NCBI GenBank assembly: GCA_038380435.1
Contig: JAWZYU010000030.1
Span: 65,173,817-65,237,816 of the forward strand
Direction: 5' to 3'
Length of the DNA: 64,000 bases
From: Ryuthela nishihirai
Lineage: Eukaryota; Arthropoda; Arachnida; Araneae; Heptathelidae
Below are positions 24,177 to 35,723 of the stretch, piece by piece. The notes beneath the pieces are model-generated. The model did no database searches, was not told where the DNA came from, and was given only the letters and a program-made list of their open reading frames with translations. A program made the position numbers and the translations under genes. Position 1 is the stretch's first letter. The number at the start of each line of letters is the position of its first letter.

Positions 24177-24685
24177 GGGGAGGGGAGTACTCAGTCGGTA
24201 GCGCGCCAGGCACGTCATCTGTAGTTCCCAGGTTCGAGTTCCAGCTGGGTCAGCGTTGAGATTTATCTGCGCAAAATTCCCCGCCCTGTCCACGGTCAGC
24301 AGGGAACACCGATGGGCTTGGAAAGGGATGTCGTCCATCGAATGGAACAATTGTGATAAATTGTATGGCAAGTCCCGATGTTCCGCTATACATAGACAGT
24401 GCTACATCTTGTGGGAAATGCCATTAACCACCATCCACCCTCCAGCAAAACCTTCAATGAAGAAACCTAGTGCTGTGGAACAGCAGGCCGTGGCCTCGTG
24501 TATCGGGGAGCAATACCTGTGCACCTTAAAGAACACACTGGATGGCCTTGATGGGAGGCTACCACCTGCCTCCCAACAGCTGTGCCAGTTGGGACCCTCC
24601 CCCAACCTTCAGGGTCCATGTGACCTGGCCATTTAGCCAAGGTGTGCAAAAAAAGTGCCGTTCAGAGGTAAAACAACCCAACCCT
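24177..24685 (+). mobile_element. SINE-A with about 115 bp extra sequence
   Basis: Plus strand: A box ACTCAGTCGG at 24189, B-box region GGTTCGAGTTCC, tail to AAAACAACCCAACCC. The central conserved block is disrupted. After GTCGTCCATCGAATGG about 115 bp not found in other copies are present (about 24348-24485) before the consensus resumes at ACCTGTGCACC. Flanks share only GCGTTTT. Confidence 0.85.
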
Positions 24686-24759
24686 CGCGTTTTCCGTTAG
24701 AGGTCAGCTTCAGGAGCGTCAACACCTCCGCGATCGACAAGGGCCTGCTGCAGGATATG

Positions 24760-25210
24760 GAGGAAACAATACGTCAATCAATCTCAGTCATCCTGGAGAT
24801 GAGGAAACAATGGGTCTATCAATCTCAGTCATCCTGGAGATGAGGAAACAATGGGTCTATCAATCTCAGTCATCCTGGAGATGAGGAAACAATGGGTCTA
24901 TCAATCTCAGTCATCCTGGAGATGAGGAAACAATGGGTCTATCAATCTCCGTCATCCTGGAGATGAGGAAACAATGGGTCTATCAATCTCAGTCATCCTG
25001 GAGATGAGGAAACAATGGGTCTATCAATCTCAGTCATCCTGGAGATGAGGAAACAATGGGTCTATCAATCTCAGTCATCCTGGAGATGAGGAAACAATGG
25101 GTGTATCAATCTCAGTCATCCTGGAGATGAGGAAACAATGGGTCTATCAATCTCGGTCATCCTGGAGATGAGGAAACAATAGGTCTATCAATTTCAGTCA
25201 TCCTGGAGAT
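24760..25210. repeat. 41 bp minisatellite, about 11 units
   Basis: The unit contains TATCAATCTCAGTCATCCTG and GAGATGAGGAAACAATGGGT. The period is 41 bp, and units differ at single bases (GTCTATC, GTGTATC, CTCCGTC, CTCGGTC). 41 is not a multiple of three and there are no variable spacers, so it is neither a coding repeat nor a CRISPR array. It starts about 75 bp from the 3' end of a SINE-A. Confidence 0.95.
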
Positions 25211-26109
25211 GCTGCCGAGGAATTTAAGGCTTGCATTACTAGATTCATTCAATGGATACCCAGATATCATTTTACCCATCAAAACTTTTTCTTATTTCCA
25301 TGGGTTTATTTATAGTCGATGCATGATCGTTGAAACATTTCAAACTGGAAAATAACTAAGCTTAATCTAGACTATAGGCAACGTTACTCTCGGATACTTC
25401 GCTTATCTGATATAGGCCGTTTCCGTTTGAATCATCTGTCAATACCTATGTCGACTATAAATGGATGGCGTTATTTCTGAAATATTCCTAGAATTTACAG
25501 TTACATATAGGGATGTCCATTAATCTTTTTTTTTATGCGAAAGTCAGTGGTGGAACAAAAATTTCACTGGAAATGATATGTTATTTCCCAACATTGATAG
25601 AGCCCATTCAATCGATCTTAATATTTTCTTAAAATACAACGAACAAATACGGAGAAAAAAACGAAATACATAGTCTTCGTTGTACAATTTTTTTTTTTGA
25701 TTATTCTCCACTTCCAACACTTTTTTTTTTTGTTCTTAGAGTCAATAAAATTTTCGTTGACTTCGCATCATTTAAATAATTTAAATCTAAATTTATTTAA
25801 CTATTTAAATTTTTTTATTATATCTCGCTAGTTTATATGAATTAATAATCTGCGGCCCTTGACCTCTTCAAGGATTCAAAGTTTGGCTCTTAAAAATGGA
25901 AAAAAATTTTATTCCTGGCATTGAGTATTAATAGAAAGAAGAAACACTATACCTCCAGAGAAAATCTTAACTCTGGCACCGGGGGCCACGGACGCAAAAG
26001 CTTTGGGCTAAGAGGAGAATTGGGACTGCAGACCCTCTTCAGAGTCTAAACGTTTATTACAAATAAAGAACATTTCATTTGAATGTAATATTTGTTCGAT
26101 TTATCTTAC

Positions 26110-26221
26110 CTGTAATGATCGCTCCTATCACCAGAGTTCCCGCTAGACACAGATTCGAGACAAGATCGCTATATTCATTAAAGAGGGCAGCAGCTCCGAT
26201 AGTGAACACGATGCCAAACAC
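26110..26221 (-). CDS. FLVCR: FLVCR-family transporter, exon with TM12
   Basis: Starts after CTCGTTAG and ends at a GTAAG donor. It reads VFGIVFTIGAAALFNEYSDL then VSNLCLAGTLVIGAIIT plus one base. It follows the SGLLNASAQ exon in phase 0 and supplies the end of TM11 and TM12. FLVCR proteins have the same (V/I)FGI(L/V)FT start after NASAQ. Confidence 0.95.
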
Positions 26222-26296
26222 CTAACGAGAAAAAAAAAGAGACGATACCAAACGATTTAACATAAATTGCACACGAGCAGAAAAATATATCGATAA

Positions 26297-26882
26297 TACA
26301 CTATATTGCAAAAAGTGTCCGGACACTTGCATGTTATAAGTGAATGAAAAGGCCACATTCAAATCTACCTAACTTTGAAATTTTTTACGGAAAAAAGTCT
26401 CTAGACATAAATTGAAGATCTCGATCAGAGCTCTCTAAATCTCTATTTTCTATAATATTAATCTAATATTTAAAGAGTTATGGAAGATATAATATTTAAC
26501 AACAGATGTTATCACACACCACACTTCCAAAACATTTCCCCCCCCCCCCAAATTGACGAAGACTTCAAAAATCTTTACACAAAATTCAAATATCGCATTT
26601 ATATTGCGAACAACTTGTTAAAACTGTTGTGATTTAACCTTCTGAAGTAAATTTTCAAAACTAGAAAAAGTTTCGCATAAATGTTTCAGCTTCCATAACT
26701 CTTCAAATATTAGATTAATATTATAGAAAATAGAAATTTAGAGAGCTCTGACCGAGATCTTCAATTTATGTCTAGTGACTTTTTCCCGTAAAATGTTTAT
26801 TTTCAAAGTTAGGTAGATTTTAATGTGGCTATTCGTTCACTTAATATGAAAGTGTCCGGACACTTTTTTCCAATATAGTGTA
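26297..26882. mobile_element. 586 bp Tc1/mariner-type MITE with long inverted repeats
   Basis: Bounded by TA. The ends CACTATATTGCAAAAAGTGT and, at the right, ACACTTTTTTCCAATATAGTG are inverted. The inverted repeats run about 210 bp on each side (to about 26510 and from about 26672), with mismatches, and share TGTCCGGACACTT near the ends. A TA target and no coding sequence fit a non-autonomous Tc1/mariner element. It fills most of the 813 bp intron (26222-27034) between two FLVCR exons. Confidence 0.9.
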
Positions 26883-27019
26883 TGTAAAGAGTACGGCTCC
26901 TTTGAAAATCAAATATGCAAAAGATTAAATAGCTTGTGCATGTTAATTATCATCGCGAAAGCTTAGCTAAACATTTCTTAGAGATTTTTGAGTCCCAAGA
27001 CATTATTCTTTCGATGCTA

Positions 27020-27202
<183 letters not shown>

Positions 27203-27509
27203 TTAAATTCATTCTATTTGAAGAGTCCACACATTTTGCAATAAAGGTGAAGTTAATAAACAAAAACTAAAAAAAAAAATTTCCAAATTAAATCACATTA
27301 TTTAGATCATTTTCTCGAAAAACACCCTCACATATGGTGTAAATTAAAACGGTCTTGTGCAGTTTTTGCCAATTTCCAGTAGGAGTTTGGCTCAACAATA
27401 AAACTTTTCCGAGTGAGTCGATATGAAGCCTTGAGATGGGAGTTCATCTGAGATGCTGCAAGGGGCAGGGCAAAACCGAGACTCTTTCGGGAATTCACAA
27501 TAACCTTAG

Positions 27510-27895
27510 GGTTGGGTTGTTTTACCTCTGAGCGGCACTTTTTAGCACACCATGGGCTAAATGGCCAGGTCACATGGACCCCGAAGGCTCAGAGAAGGTT
27601 GGGGGAGGGGTCCCACTGGAACAGCTGTTGGGAGACAGATGGTAGCCTCCCGTCAAGGCCATCAAGCATGTTCTTTAACGTGCACAGGGTACGGCTTTAA
27701 CGCACACGGGGCCACGGTTTAACGTCCCATCCGACGGACGGCGGCCTTTCCAAGCCCCCAGTCAGTGTCTCCTACTGACCGTGGGAGGGCGGGGAATTTT
27801 GTGGAGATAAGTCTCAACGCTGACCCAGCTGGGACTCGAACCTGGGAACTGCAGATTACGAGCCTGAGGCGCTACCGACTGAGCAACCCCGCCCC
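27510..27895 (-). mobile_element. SINE-A, near full length
   Basis: Minus strand, with intact B box and the usual CAACCC end at the left. No clear target duplication. Confidence 0.88.
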
Positions 27896-28814
27896 GTGGG
27901 GAGAGGAGAATGAGATTCTAGGAATAGAAGAAAAATGAATTACAGAGGATGAGATGAAAGGGGAAAGGAGGGTGGAAAGAGAGAAGTAAAAGTGGGGGAC
28001 AGATGTGGTGAGGGATAAAGAGAAAAGAAAAACTCGAGAGATCAGAATACTTCCTCCGTTCTGCATATTATTAATAAAAAGCAATCCTCTCTGTAGTTGT
28101 TGCCGTCTTTGCAAGGGTTTTCTATTTCTAATGAGCATCAGAATCTGCATCCACCCTTTGTAGCACGCCCACTATCGGAAGCGTGGTGGGCGTATCGCAA
28201 CCCCACCGCGCATCGGGGTTCTCAAGGCTCTGGTCCTTGAAGCGTGCTTTGACGGCGAGTTATGCGACAGATGAATCAACTGTTGCCATCAGCGGTATTC
28301 AGTTTCTTCACCTGTGTTGGCGCAGACTCTGCCTTCTTAGGTAAGGTCCTATTTACCAATACTGAGTGTTTCAAGGGGAGAGGAATATGAAATGCAGTCG
28401 CTCGGAAGGAAAGTTCCGAAACTGAAATGAAACCCATTCGACATCTGCTGTATAACGCTCAGTAAAAATAAAACTCGAGCAGAGTCAGAAAAATTATGTT
28501 TTAAATATTTCTATTCAGGTTTATTAACATTATATTTTAATCGGTAAACCTATCGAAATGTTTAAAAGTGGTTCTAAAATCAGAACTAAGTTTCTGAAGA
28601 ATCTCGTTTTCAGCAGAGAATTGTTTCACAGGGGCGAAGTCCGCATTTAACTAGAAAGAGCAAAAAAAGTGAAATTGAAGTATGAAAGCAACATCAAGAG
28701 AACTAGAATAATAATAACAACATTAGAATAATAATTTGCCTATTAGCAAATGCTCATTTTAAAAGAGAAACAATTTTTTTTTAAATTTTTCTCATTTAGA
28801 ACCATTTTGACAAT

Positions 28815-29023
28815 ATATATATAATATAAATACCCCCTCAAGCAGCTGCTTGCCACAGAGGTCTGACAGGAGCTTGTCAGTTTATATGCCATAGTAGAAG
28901 GTCTGAGAGGATGGCAGGGCCTCAGCAGAAAACAACACGAATATCCATGCCTTACCCGGGGCTCGAACCCAGGTCCCGTAGATCAGTAGCCAAGCGCGCT
29001 TACCACTCGGCCACGGGACGGCT
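28815..29023 (-). mobile_element. SINE-B, reference copy
   Basis: Complete minus-strand copy flanked by the perfect 11 bp duplication ATTTTGACAAT (28804-28814, 29024-29034). Read 5' to 3' on the minus strand: a tRNA-like head of about 75 nt starting GCCGTCCCGTGGCCGAG, then a body with TCTGCTGAGG, CTTCTACTATGGCATATAAA and a CTGACAAGCTCCTGTCAG hairpin, then GCAGCTGCTTGAGGGGGTAT and an AT-rich tail. tRNA-derived SINEs of this kind are transcribed by RNA polymerase III and moved by LINE machinery. Confidence 0.93.
28959..29013 (-). promoter_or_regulatory. Pol III A and B boxes of SINE-B
   Basis: A box TGGCCGAGTGG at 29013-29003 and B box GGTTCGAGCCC at 28969-28959, read on the minus strand. Spacing of 33 bp is within the tRNA range. 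They match the internal promoter consensus of tRNA genes. Confidence 0.85.
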
Positions 29024-29114
29024 ATTTTGACAATGGAAATTTCTAAATAATAGACGTTTTGGAAGAGGCAAAATAATATTTCATTAGTACCCATACAACA
29101 GCATTAAAAGAACT

Positions 29115-29265
29115 CCTTAGGTATCTGGGTTCGAGCCCCGGACAAGGCATGGGTTGTCTTTCTGCTGAGGTCTCATCTTCCTCACGTATCGTCTGTATCA
29201 CGTATTAAACTGATCGATTGCTATTGGCTCTCTGTGGCATGCAATGTCATCATGTCTTGGAAGGA
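29115..29265 (+). mobile_element. Old, diverged SINE-B
   Basis: Plus strand: CTGGGTTCGAGCCCCGGACA (B box) followed by a weakly matching body (TCTGCTGAGGTCTCATCTTC, CTCTGTGGCA). Many substitutions; the tail is lost. Confidence 0.7.
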
Positions 29266-29528
29266 AATTTACACTGCTGTTCATAATTTAAGGAAATTGA
29301 GCAAAAAATGCAAATATCTTAGGGAATCCTTTTTATAATTTAACGAAAATTTCAGAGGATATTTAACATCACATATTAATACTTACATTTGAAGGATAGA
29401 ATGTATCTGAATACTTCTCAAATTATAAAATGAAATTTCCAATCAAAGAATAAATTGGAAATATTTTCCAATTGTGAAAAATTATAGATCACCGCAGATA
29501 TTGAAGTTGACGTTATTTAGTAAGGAGT

Positions 29529-29909
29529 ATTGGGTTGGATTGTTTTACATCTGAGCGGCACTTTTCTGCACACCATAGGCTAAATGGCCAGGTCACATGG
29601 ACCCCCGAAGGCTCAGAGAAGGTTGAGGGAGGGGACCCATTGGGACAACTGTTGGGAGACAGATGGTAGCCTCCCGTCAAGGCCATCCAGCGTGTTCTTT
29701 AACGTGCACATGGTATGGCTCTCCCGCACACGGGACCACGGCTTGTCCCATCCGACGGACGGCGGCCTTTCCAAGCCAATCGGTGTCCCCTACTGACCGT
29801 GGGCAGGGCAGGGAATTTTGCGGAGATAAATCTCAACGCTGACCCAGATGGGACTCGAACTTGGGAACTACAGATTACGAGCCTGGACTCTACCGACTGA
29901 GCCAGCCCC
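29529..29909 (-). mobile_element. SINE-A, near full length
   Basis: Minus strand, flanked by TTAGTAAGGAGT (29517-29528) and TTAGTAAGAAGT (29910-29921), a 12 bp duplication with one mismatch. Confidence 0.92.
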
Positions 29910-30064
29910 TTAGTAAGAAGTCTGATTACCCCTAACAGCAATACAGTTTCCACAAGGAACTCTCATGCTTCTAATAAGGTTAAGCCAGAAGGATTTATGC
30001 TTTTATGCATAATAAATAATTTATTATGCAGAGGGCAGAAAATCCCATTCCTCTATAAGAGCAT

Positions 30065-30640
30065 TTTCTCGGTTCACGAAGGGTCGTTGAATTTACAACT
30101 CGCTTTCCCACTCATGTTCAATGGGATTTATTTCTATTGACCTCGCTGACCAATCCATTCTCCGGTTATCTTCCCTCTCAAGGTATTCATCCACTATCTG
30201 CGCTCTATATGGACCAGCTTTATCATCCAATAAAATAAATTCTGTACCATGATCAGCGCAACGATTGATAGGGATACCTCTCCAGACAAGAACAATCCAC
30301 TCCCACCAAAACTGTCCCAAGCTCTCTCCAGATACATTGGCGTCGAGAATCTCTACTTATACTATATTCTTGATTCATCCGAAAAGAGAACCTGTCCGCA
30401 TTAATCCACTGAAGGTGCTGCCTGCTCTCCATTCCAGTAGTGGCCTCCGATGAGCTGATGTTAGTGGCTCGTTCTTCTACAGCATGTTCCACTGTCTGAA
30501 AACATCCCCAGAGTCTGGAAATTACACTTTCCGACACATTCATGAATCTGTCAACCTCTCTTATGTCCTGCATCCATCCGTCCGATAGCTCTCCACTTCT
30601 GGCAGTCATCCAAATGGTTTCTCCTTTGTATTTTAACATA
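30065..30640 (-). pseudogene. Decayed Tc1-like transposase
   Basis: Two overlapping minus-strand frames hold pieces of a Tc1/mariner-type (DDE) transposase. The N-terminal piece has ELSDGWMQDIREVDRF and SVISRLWGCFQ, matching the helix-turn-helix DNA-binding region. The C-terminal piece has GTEFILLDDKAGPYRA (second catalytic Asp block) and MDWSARSIEINPIEHEW (the region before the third acidic residue; usually PARSPDLNPIEHVW). The middle of the catalytic domain is shortened and out of frame. No terminal inverted repeats were found nearby. Confidence 0.85.
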
Positions 30641-30784
30641 ACTGTAATACAACACGCTCTATAAAGCCGCTTTTAATACGAAATGAGAAGCTTCTGTTCC
30701 TAAAGATGCTTTTATCACTAGGTTAATTTGCATATTGCAAACTCCTACTACTAAAGGCTGAAGCCATCTACAATGAAAGACTTC

Positions 30785-31250
30785 TTCCAATGTAGGTTGG
30801 ACGATGCCCGTAGAAGCAAGGTTTTAGGTACCTACGATGACCTCTACTATGGATTATCCACCAGCTGATAAAACATATCCTGTGAATCTATTCACTTGGG
30901 GTGTCAACCCACAACCAAGCAGAAAATACAGCAGAAGATTTTCCCTCCATAGAAGTCCACCAGTGCAGCAAATTCAGGATCAATAATCAAGCTCAGAGCC
31001 ATAATTCCATTCAGGTCGGTATATAAGGTCAGCACCAGGACCCTGTGTGGTTGACCCCTCCTGAGCAGGGCAGAAAAAAATAGCCATAGTAATCCAGATA
31101 AGTAGGCCATACTGATCTGGCAACACTCCCCTTCCACAAGAGAGTATCTTTTGAAAGGTACTAATCATCTGCACTACGAGAAGGTGGGATCGGGCTTGAG
31201 GTGCTAGGCCTGGTTCTATGCATCATCACAGGTGATTGATGCATTCCTCT
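30785..31250 (-). mobile_element. LINE-A 5'-end fragment
   Basis: The minus strand matches 10430-10830 of the long LINE-A copy. Shared stretches include CCTTCTCGT(G/A)GTGCAG, TCAAAAGATA, CATACTGATCTGG (with TATGGC), AGCTTGATTAT, TGCTGCACTGGTGG and TATCAGCTGGTGG. Only the region before the endonuclease is present. The 77-codon frame in it has no known motif. Confidence 0.8.
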
Positions 31251-31887
31251 CAATGACTACTAAACTACCATTTACAGACCAGCAATAAAAACAAAGTTGT
31301 TAAGAGCAATGTTATTATTTGTGCTATCAATAAGGCACTTAACAACTGAGAAACCAACCTCCTCAACTTTCCATTTTGAGTGCTTTTATGTAGCATTTGA
31401 AAGAAAAGTATCATTACAAATTTTGCAGTGGAAAAACTGGACGTAATAATCGATAACATTTAACTCATCACACTTGCGAACAAAGATGATGAATTGATGA
31501 TAATCATCACTTCTATGATGCCATACAATCATTGAGAAACCCGAGTATGACAAATGGCACATCCTTTAGAGCAATTTCCTGTTTTGAAAGAAAACATTGA
31601 CATTACTTCTGCGAGTCTCGACTTCGCTCCGTAGACTCTTGCAATACAAATGAAGCAATGCTCAGCAACCCAGAAGTTCGCGCTCTCATAAAATGTCCTT
31701 TGCTAATTGAAACACAATCTCTCATTCAATGTTTGTTGTGATGTCGCCTCAAGAACATAATGCACTTAACCCATCCAGCATGCCTTTATCTCCTGATCAT
31801 TATCAAATGGCAGGTGGAGTCTCATTCGTTAAAACACCATTTCTGCTTGCTGAGGGGAAAAGCAATATTAAAAAATAAAAATAATAA

Positions 31888-31975
31888 TATGCCATTCTCA
31901 GACCTTCTATGGCATAAAAACTGACAGGCTCCTGTCAGACCTCTGTGTCAAGCAGCTGCTTGAGGGGGTATTTAT
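31888..31975 (+). mobile_element. SINE-B 3' part, left half of a tail-to-tail pair
   Basis: Plus-strand SINE-B body and tail ending TTGAGGGGGTATTTATTTTT, immediately followed by a second SINE-B in the opposite direction. Confidence 0.87.
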
Positions 31976-31984
31976 TTTTTTAAT

Positions 31985-32134
31985 AAATACCTCCTCAAGC
32001 AGCTGCTTAACACAGGGTCTGACAGGAACCTGTCAGTTTATATGCCATAGTAAAGGGTCTGTGAGGATGACAGGACCTCAGCAGAAAAACACAAACGTTC
32101 ATGCCTTATCCGGGGCTCGAACCCAGGTCCCTTT
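31985..32134 (-). mobile_element. SINE-B, right half of a tail-to-tail pair
   Basis: Minus-strand SINE-B beginning at its tail (AATAAATACCTCCTCAAGC) and ending at the B box (GGGGCTCGAACCCAGG). The A-box half of the head is missing. Together with the previous copy it forms an inverted repeat with a stem of about 80 bp. Confidence 0.87.
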
Positions 32135-32704
32135 GAATGAACTTTTAATATTTTTGTGTTGATGTAGGGAGCGAAAAATCACTACATGAAAAAAATTAAC
32201 CGAATTAAGGAATCGTTCAAATATTTCAATCGTAAACTTTAATATTTTAAGTTATTAAAGAATTACTATTGGGAAAGAACAATACTACTTTCTAATTGTC
32301 CAATGTTTCGAGAGTTCTAGCTTCATTCTTCTAATGAATTTCCGGGAATTATAACGAGATATATGAACAGAGGTTTGCAAGTGAACAACTTAAGAATCAA
32401 GATTTTCCTCAACTGCTGTACTTACACTGGAGGAAAAAGAAACGCCTGCTAAAAGGAATTATAATGCAATTAAGTCTTATAACAACAGTGCAATTAATGC
32501 ACGTGCATTAACGACGTATATGAAGCCAAAAATATTTCAGTCATACATACAATGGATGCTTCTTCATGTGATGATGATCAGCTGTTCCTTTACGACTTCT
32601 ATTTCTACTATAACGAAGTTTCCTTCAATTTCGAAAAATATGGATTCGGATTACTAATTTTCTTCGAGAGGTATTAAAAAAAAGGGGGGGGGGAGCATTA
32701 AATG

Positions 32705-33086
32705 TGTTGGGTTGTTTTACCTCTGAGAGGCACTTTTTTGCACACCATGGGCTAAACGGCCAGGTCACAAAGACCCCAAAGGCTCAGCGAGGGTTGGGGG
32801 AGGGCACCCACTGGAATGACTGTTGGGAGACAGATGGTAGCCTCCCATGAAGGCCATCCAGCGTGTTCTTTAACGTGCACAGGGTATGGCTCTCCCGCAC
32901 ACGGGACCATGGTTTAACGTCCCATCCGACGGACGGCGACATTTCCAAGCCCATCGGTGTTCCCTACTGACCGTGCGCAGGGCGGGGAATTTTGCACAGA
33001 TATATCTCAACGCTGACCCCAGCTGGGACTCGAACCTGGGAACTGCAGGTTACGAGTCTGGCGCGCTACCGACGAGCCCCCCTCCA
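32705..33086 (-). mobile_element. SINE-A, near full length
   Basis: Minus strand. Head and tail present; A box has lost one base (CCGACGAGCC). It lies about 150 bp from a FLVCR splice donor. Confidence 0.88.
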
Positions 33087-33236
33087 AAAGGTAATCGTAT
33101 TCTTACGAAAGCTATTCAGTTCCTGGCTTTATTCCCTTCACATAGCATGAAAATGGCTTCCTCACTCGATCACTACCTAATATTGTACGAAGAGCAAAAT
33201 ATCTCGATTAAGAAAAGGATAGAGATTGATATTTAC

Positions 33237-33347
33237 CCTAATAGCGATGCCATGAGAAATAAGAGCCAGATGGAGCCATGCCTTAAGACTATGGTGTAGG
33301 CCACCATTCCACACAAGGAAAGGATGTACACGATCAACGTCGTCTCC
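33237..33347 (-). CDS. FLVCR: FLVCR-family transporter, TM9-TM10 exon
   Basis: Acceptor CATCTAG, donor GTAAAT. It completes a Lys codon split 2+1, then reads ETTLIVYILSLCGMVAYTIV and LRHGSIWLLFLMASLL, and ends with two bases of a Gly codon completed in the next exon. The two hydrophobic runs are TM9 and the start of TM10. Matches FLVCR (KxTTLxVYxLSxxGM and FLxSSLLGFFMTGY). Confidence 0.94.
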
Positions 33348-33464
33348 CTAGATGGGGAAAAAAGATATTTATTAATGTATTGCAAAAGAGTGCGGATGAA
33401 AAGAAATTGCATTATAATTAACTTACAACTCTAAGGTTTTTTTTGCTTCAGATTTATGGAAATG

Positions 33465-33662
33465 CTTTCTCTCTCCCTTATAATAAAATTCATCTCTCCC
33501 CCCTGATAATAAAATTCATCTCCCTTATAATAAAAATTCATCTCCCTTATAATAAAAATTCATCTCCCTTATAATAAAAATTCATCTCCCTTATAATAAA
33601 AATTCATCTCTCTCTCCCTTATAATAAAATTAATCTCTCTCTCCCTTATAATAAAATTCATG
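33465..33662. repeat. Short tandem repeat, 20-28 bp units
   Basis: Units of CTCCCTTATAATAAAATTCAT with small length changes (an extra A, extra CTCTCT) repeated about nine times. No coding frame. Confidence 0.93.
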
Positions 33663-33884
33663 CAAACGAACGCACAAGAGGTAGAAAATTTGTTCAAAAT
33701 AAAGTGTTCAGATAAGTGATGCAGATGTTTAGAATCTTTGAACTCCATCGTCTGTGTTTAAGACTCCTTGTACCCTTCCTCTCCCACACAGGCAGGGTCC
33801 ACAAGTAGCAAATGAATGACTGAGTGGACAGACTGCTGTAACATCGTATCGGATGCTTTCGATCTTGATTTTCTCCACGCCAGA

Positions 33885-34263
33885 TTTGGGTTGTTTTACC
33901 TCTGAGCGGCACTTTTTTGCACACCATGGGCTAAATGGCCAGGTCACATGGACCCCGAAGGCTCAGAGAAGGTTGGGAGAGGGGACCCACTGGAACAGCT
34001 GTTGGGAGACAGATGGTAGCCTCCCGTCAAGGCCATCCAGCGTGTTCTTTAACGTGCACAGGGTATGGCTCTCCCGCACACGGGGCCACGGCTTAACGTC
34101 CCATCCGACGGACGGCGGCCTTTCCAAGCCCATCGGTGTCCCCTACTGACCGTGGGCAGGGCGGGGAGTTTTGCGGAGATAAGTCTCAACGCTGACCCAG
34201 CTGGGACCCGAACCTGGGAACTACAGATTACGAGTCTGGCGCGCTACTGACTGAGCCACCCCC
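33885..34263 (-). mobile_element. SINE-A, near full length
   Basis: Minus strand, close to the family consensus. Flanked by GCCAGA (33879-33884, 34264-34269), possibly a short target duplication blurred by the CCCGCC start of the element. Confidence 0.9.
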
Positions 34264-34749
34264 GCCAGACAGAGGTCAGCAAACTATAGCAAGCGAAATG
34301 GGTAAAAAAAGAGTGTGCCATACACAAAGCTTTTTTTACCTATTCCAGAAAATTCAGTTCCGGATATGGAATATTTGGGGAGTTGAATGACAACTACTAA
34401 AAATGACCCAAAAAATAATTTGGCAAGTGCTATGGGCAGGAGCTTCATTTTAGTAGGCCTTTTGGCGGATGCATATTCATTTCGATTCCAGTGGGAAGGT
34501 ATGCGATCGAAATTCTTTTGAACTTTTCTCGGATAGCCAAACGGTATGTAATAAGCCTTAATAGTTGATTCGATCACTGTTTGTTCAAGATCTTTGTTGC
34601 AATCATTATTATACAAAGAAAAAAAAAAGGTCAAAATTTTTCTGTTTTAGTAAACCTTAGGAAAAGTGGCAACTGTGTCTATTGGACAATACGCCACTGG
34701 CTATGGAAAGCGTTACCTGGTGTTAAGCCGTCTCCAGCGACAAGGGCAT

Positions 34750-35096
34750 TAGGTTGCTTACCTCTAAGCGGCATTTTTTTTTAAACATACAATGGGCTAA
34801 ATGGTCAGGTCACAATGAGCCTGAAGGTTGTGGGAGGGAAACCACTGGACAGCTGTTAGAAGACAGATGGTAACCTCCCGTCAAGGCCATTCAGCGTGTT
34901 CTTTAACATGAACAGAGTATGACTTTCCCGCACATGGGGGCCATGGCTTAACGTCTCATCCAACGGACGGCGGCCTTTCCAAGCCCATCGATGTCCCCTA
35001 CTGAACGAGGGCAAGGCCGGCAGTTTTGCGGAGATATGTTTCAAAGCTGGCCAAGCTGGGATTCGAACCTGGGAATTACCGACTGAGCCATCCCTC
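34750..35096 (-). mobile_element. Diverged SINE-A
   Basis: Minus strand, with many substitutions. The head is shortened (ATTCGAACC then GACTGAGCCA close together), so it cannot fold as a tRNA. Confidence 0.8.
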
Positions 35097-35359
35097 GGTC
35101 TAATTACAGGTTTTGTAGTAAATGCCTTTGAAATTTTGGTGAATAACGTTACGAGTATCATTAAGAGGACTTATCATTATAAATCCTTTAGATCGAGTTT
35201 ATCCGCTTTATCAAACCACATAATACGAAACGTTATTTAGTCCGTGTTTGCGATTCGTTAATTAGTCCATTGTGTACAAAAAAAAAAGTGCCTGTCAGGT
35301 AAAACAACCCAACCCTTATAAGCAAAAAAATGGGTCGTTTTACCTCTGGCCATCTTAGT

Positions 35360-35535
35360 GATTAAAGTGATCCAGGCTCGAACACCGGATAAAACATGGA
35401 TATTTCCATTTTATGCTTTTTTTTCTGCAGATGTCTCTCCTTCCTCACACACTTTATGCCATATTATACAGACAGTTCCCATCCGACTTGCTTCTGTAGC
35501 AAGTAGCTGCTTGACGGGTAATTTTCTTTATTTTT
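35360..35535 (+). mobile_element. Old, diverged SINE-B
   Basis: Plus strand: CAGGCTCGAACACCGGATAA at the B box, body with TTTATGCCATATTATACAGA and end AAGTAGCTGCTTGACGGGTA. Confidence 0.72.
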
Positions 35536-35723
35536 CACCCTGTCAGGTTCAATACGAATCGTCACTGATTATCTATTAACGTCCTCTTTTTTCCGCTTTC
35601 GATCAAGTTTCAGCTTCTTTTCTTTTTGCTTTCAACTAGTCTTTTGCAGGCAACAGGGCCATCTGATGATCGGAACTCAAAATTCCTGCAGTTAGAAAAA
35701 TTAAAAGGAGAGGTTGACTAAGG

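Larger units (their letters stand above)
23333..26109 (-). other. FLVCR last intron (2777 bp)
   Basis: GT-AG intron: donor GTAAG at 26109-26105, acceptor AG at 23334-23333. It holds a double-headed SINE-B, a SINE-A and a 41 bp minisatellite, listed separately. The remainder (23808-24170 and 25215-26100) shows nothing else. Confidence 0.9.

Noticed and set aside
24760..25210. CRISPR-like array
   Set aside because: Contiguous 41 bp units with no unique spacers in a eukaryotic intron: a minisatellite.
28155..28310. GC-rich patch with CACCGCGCATCGGGGTTCTC
   Set aside because: No coding frame, no RNA fold that I could name and no second copy in the window.
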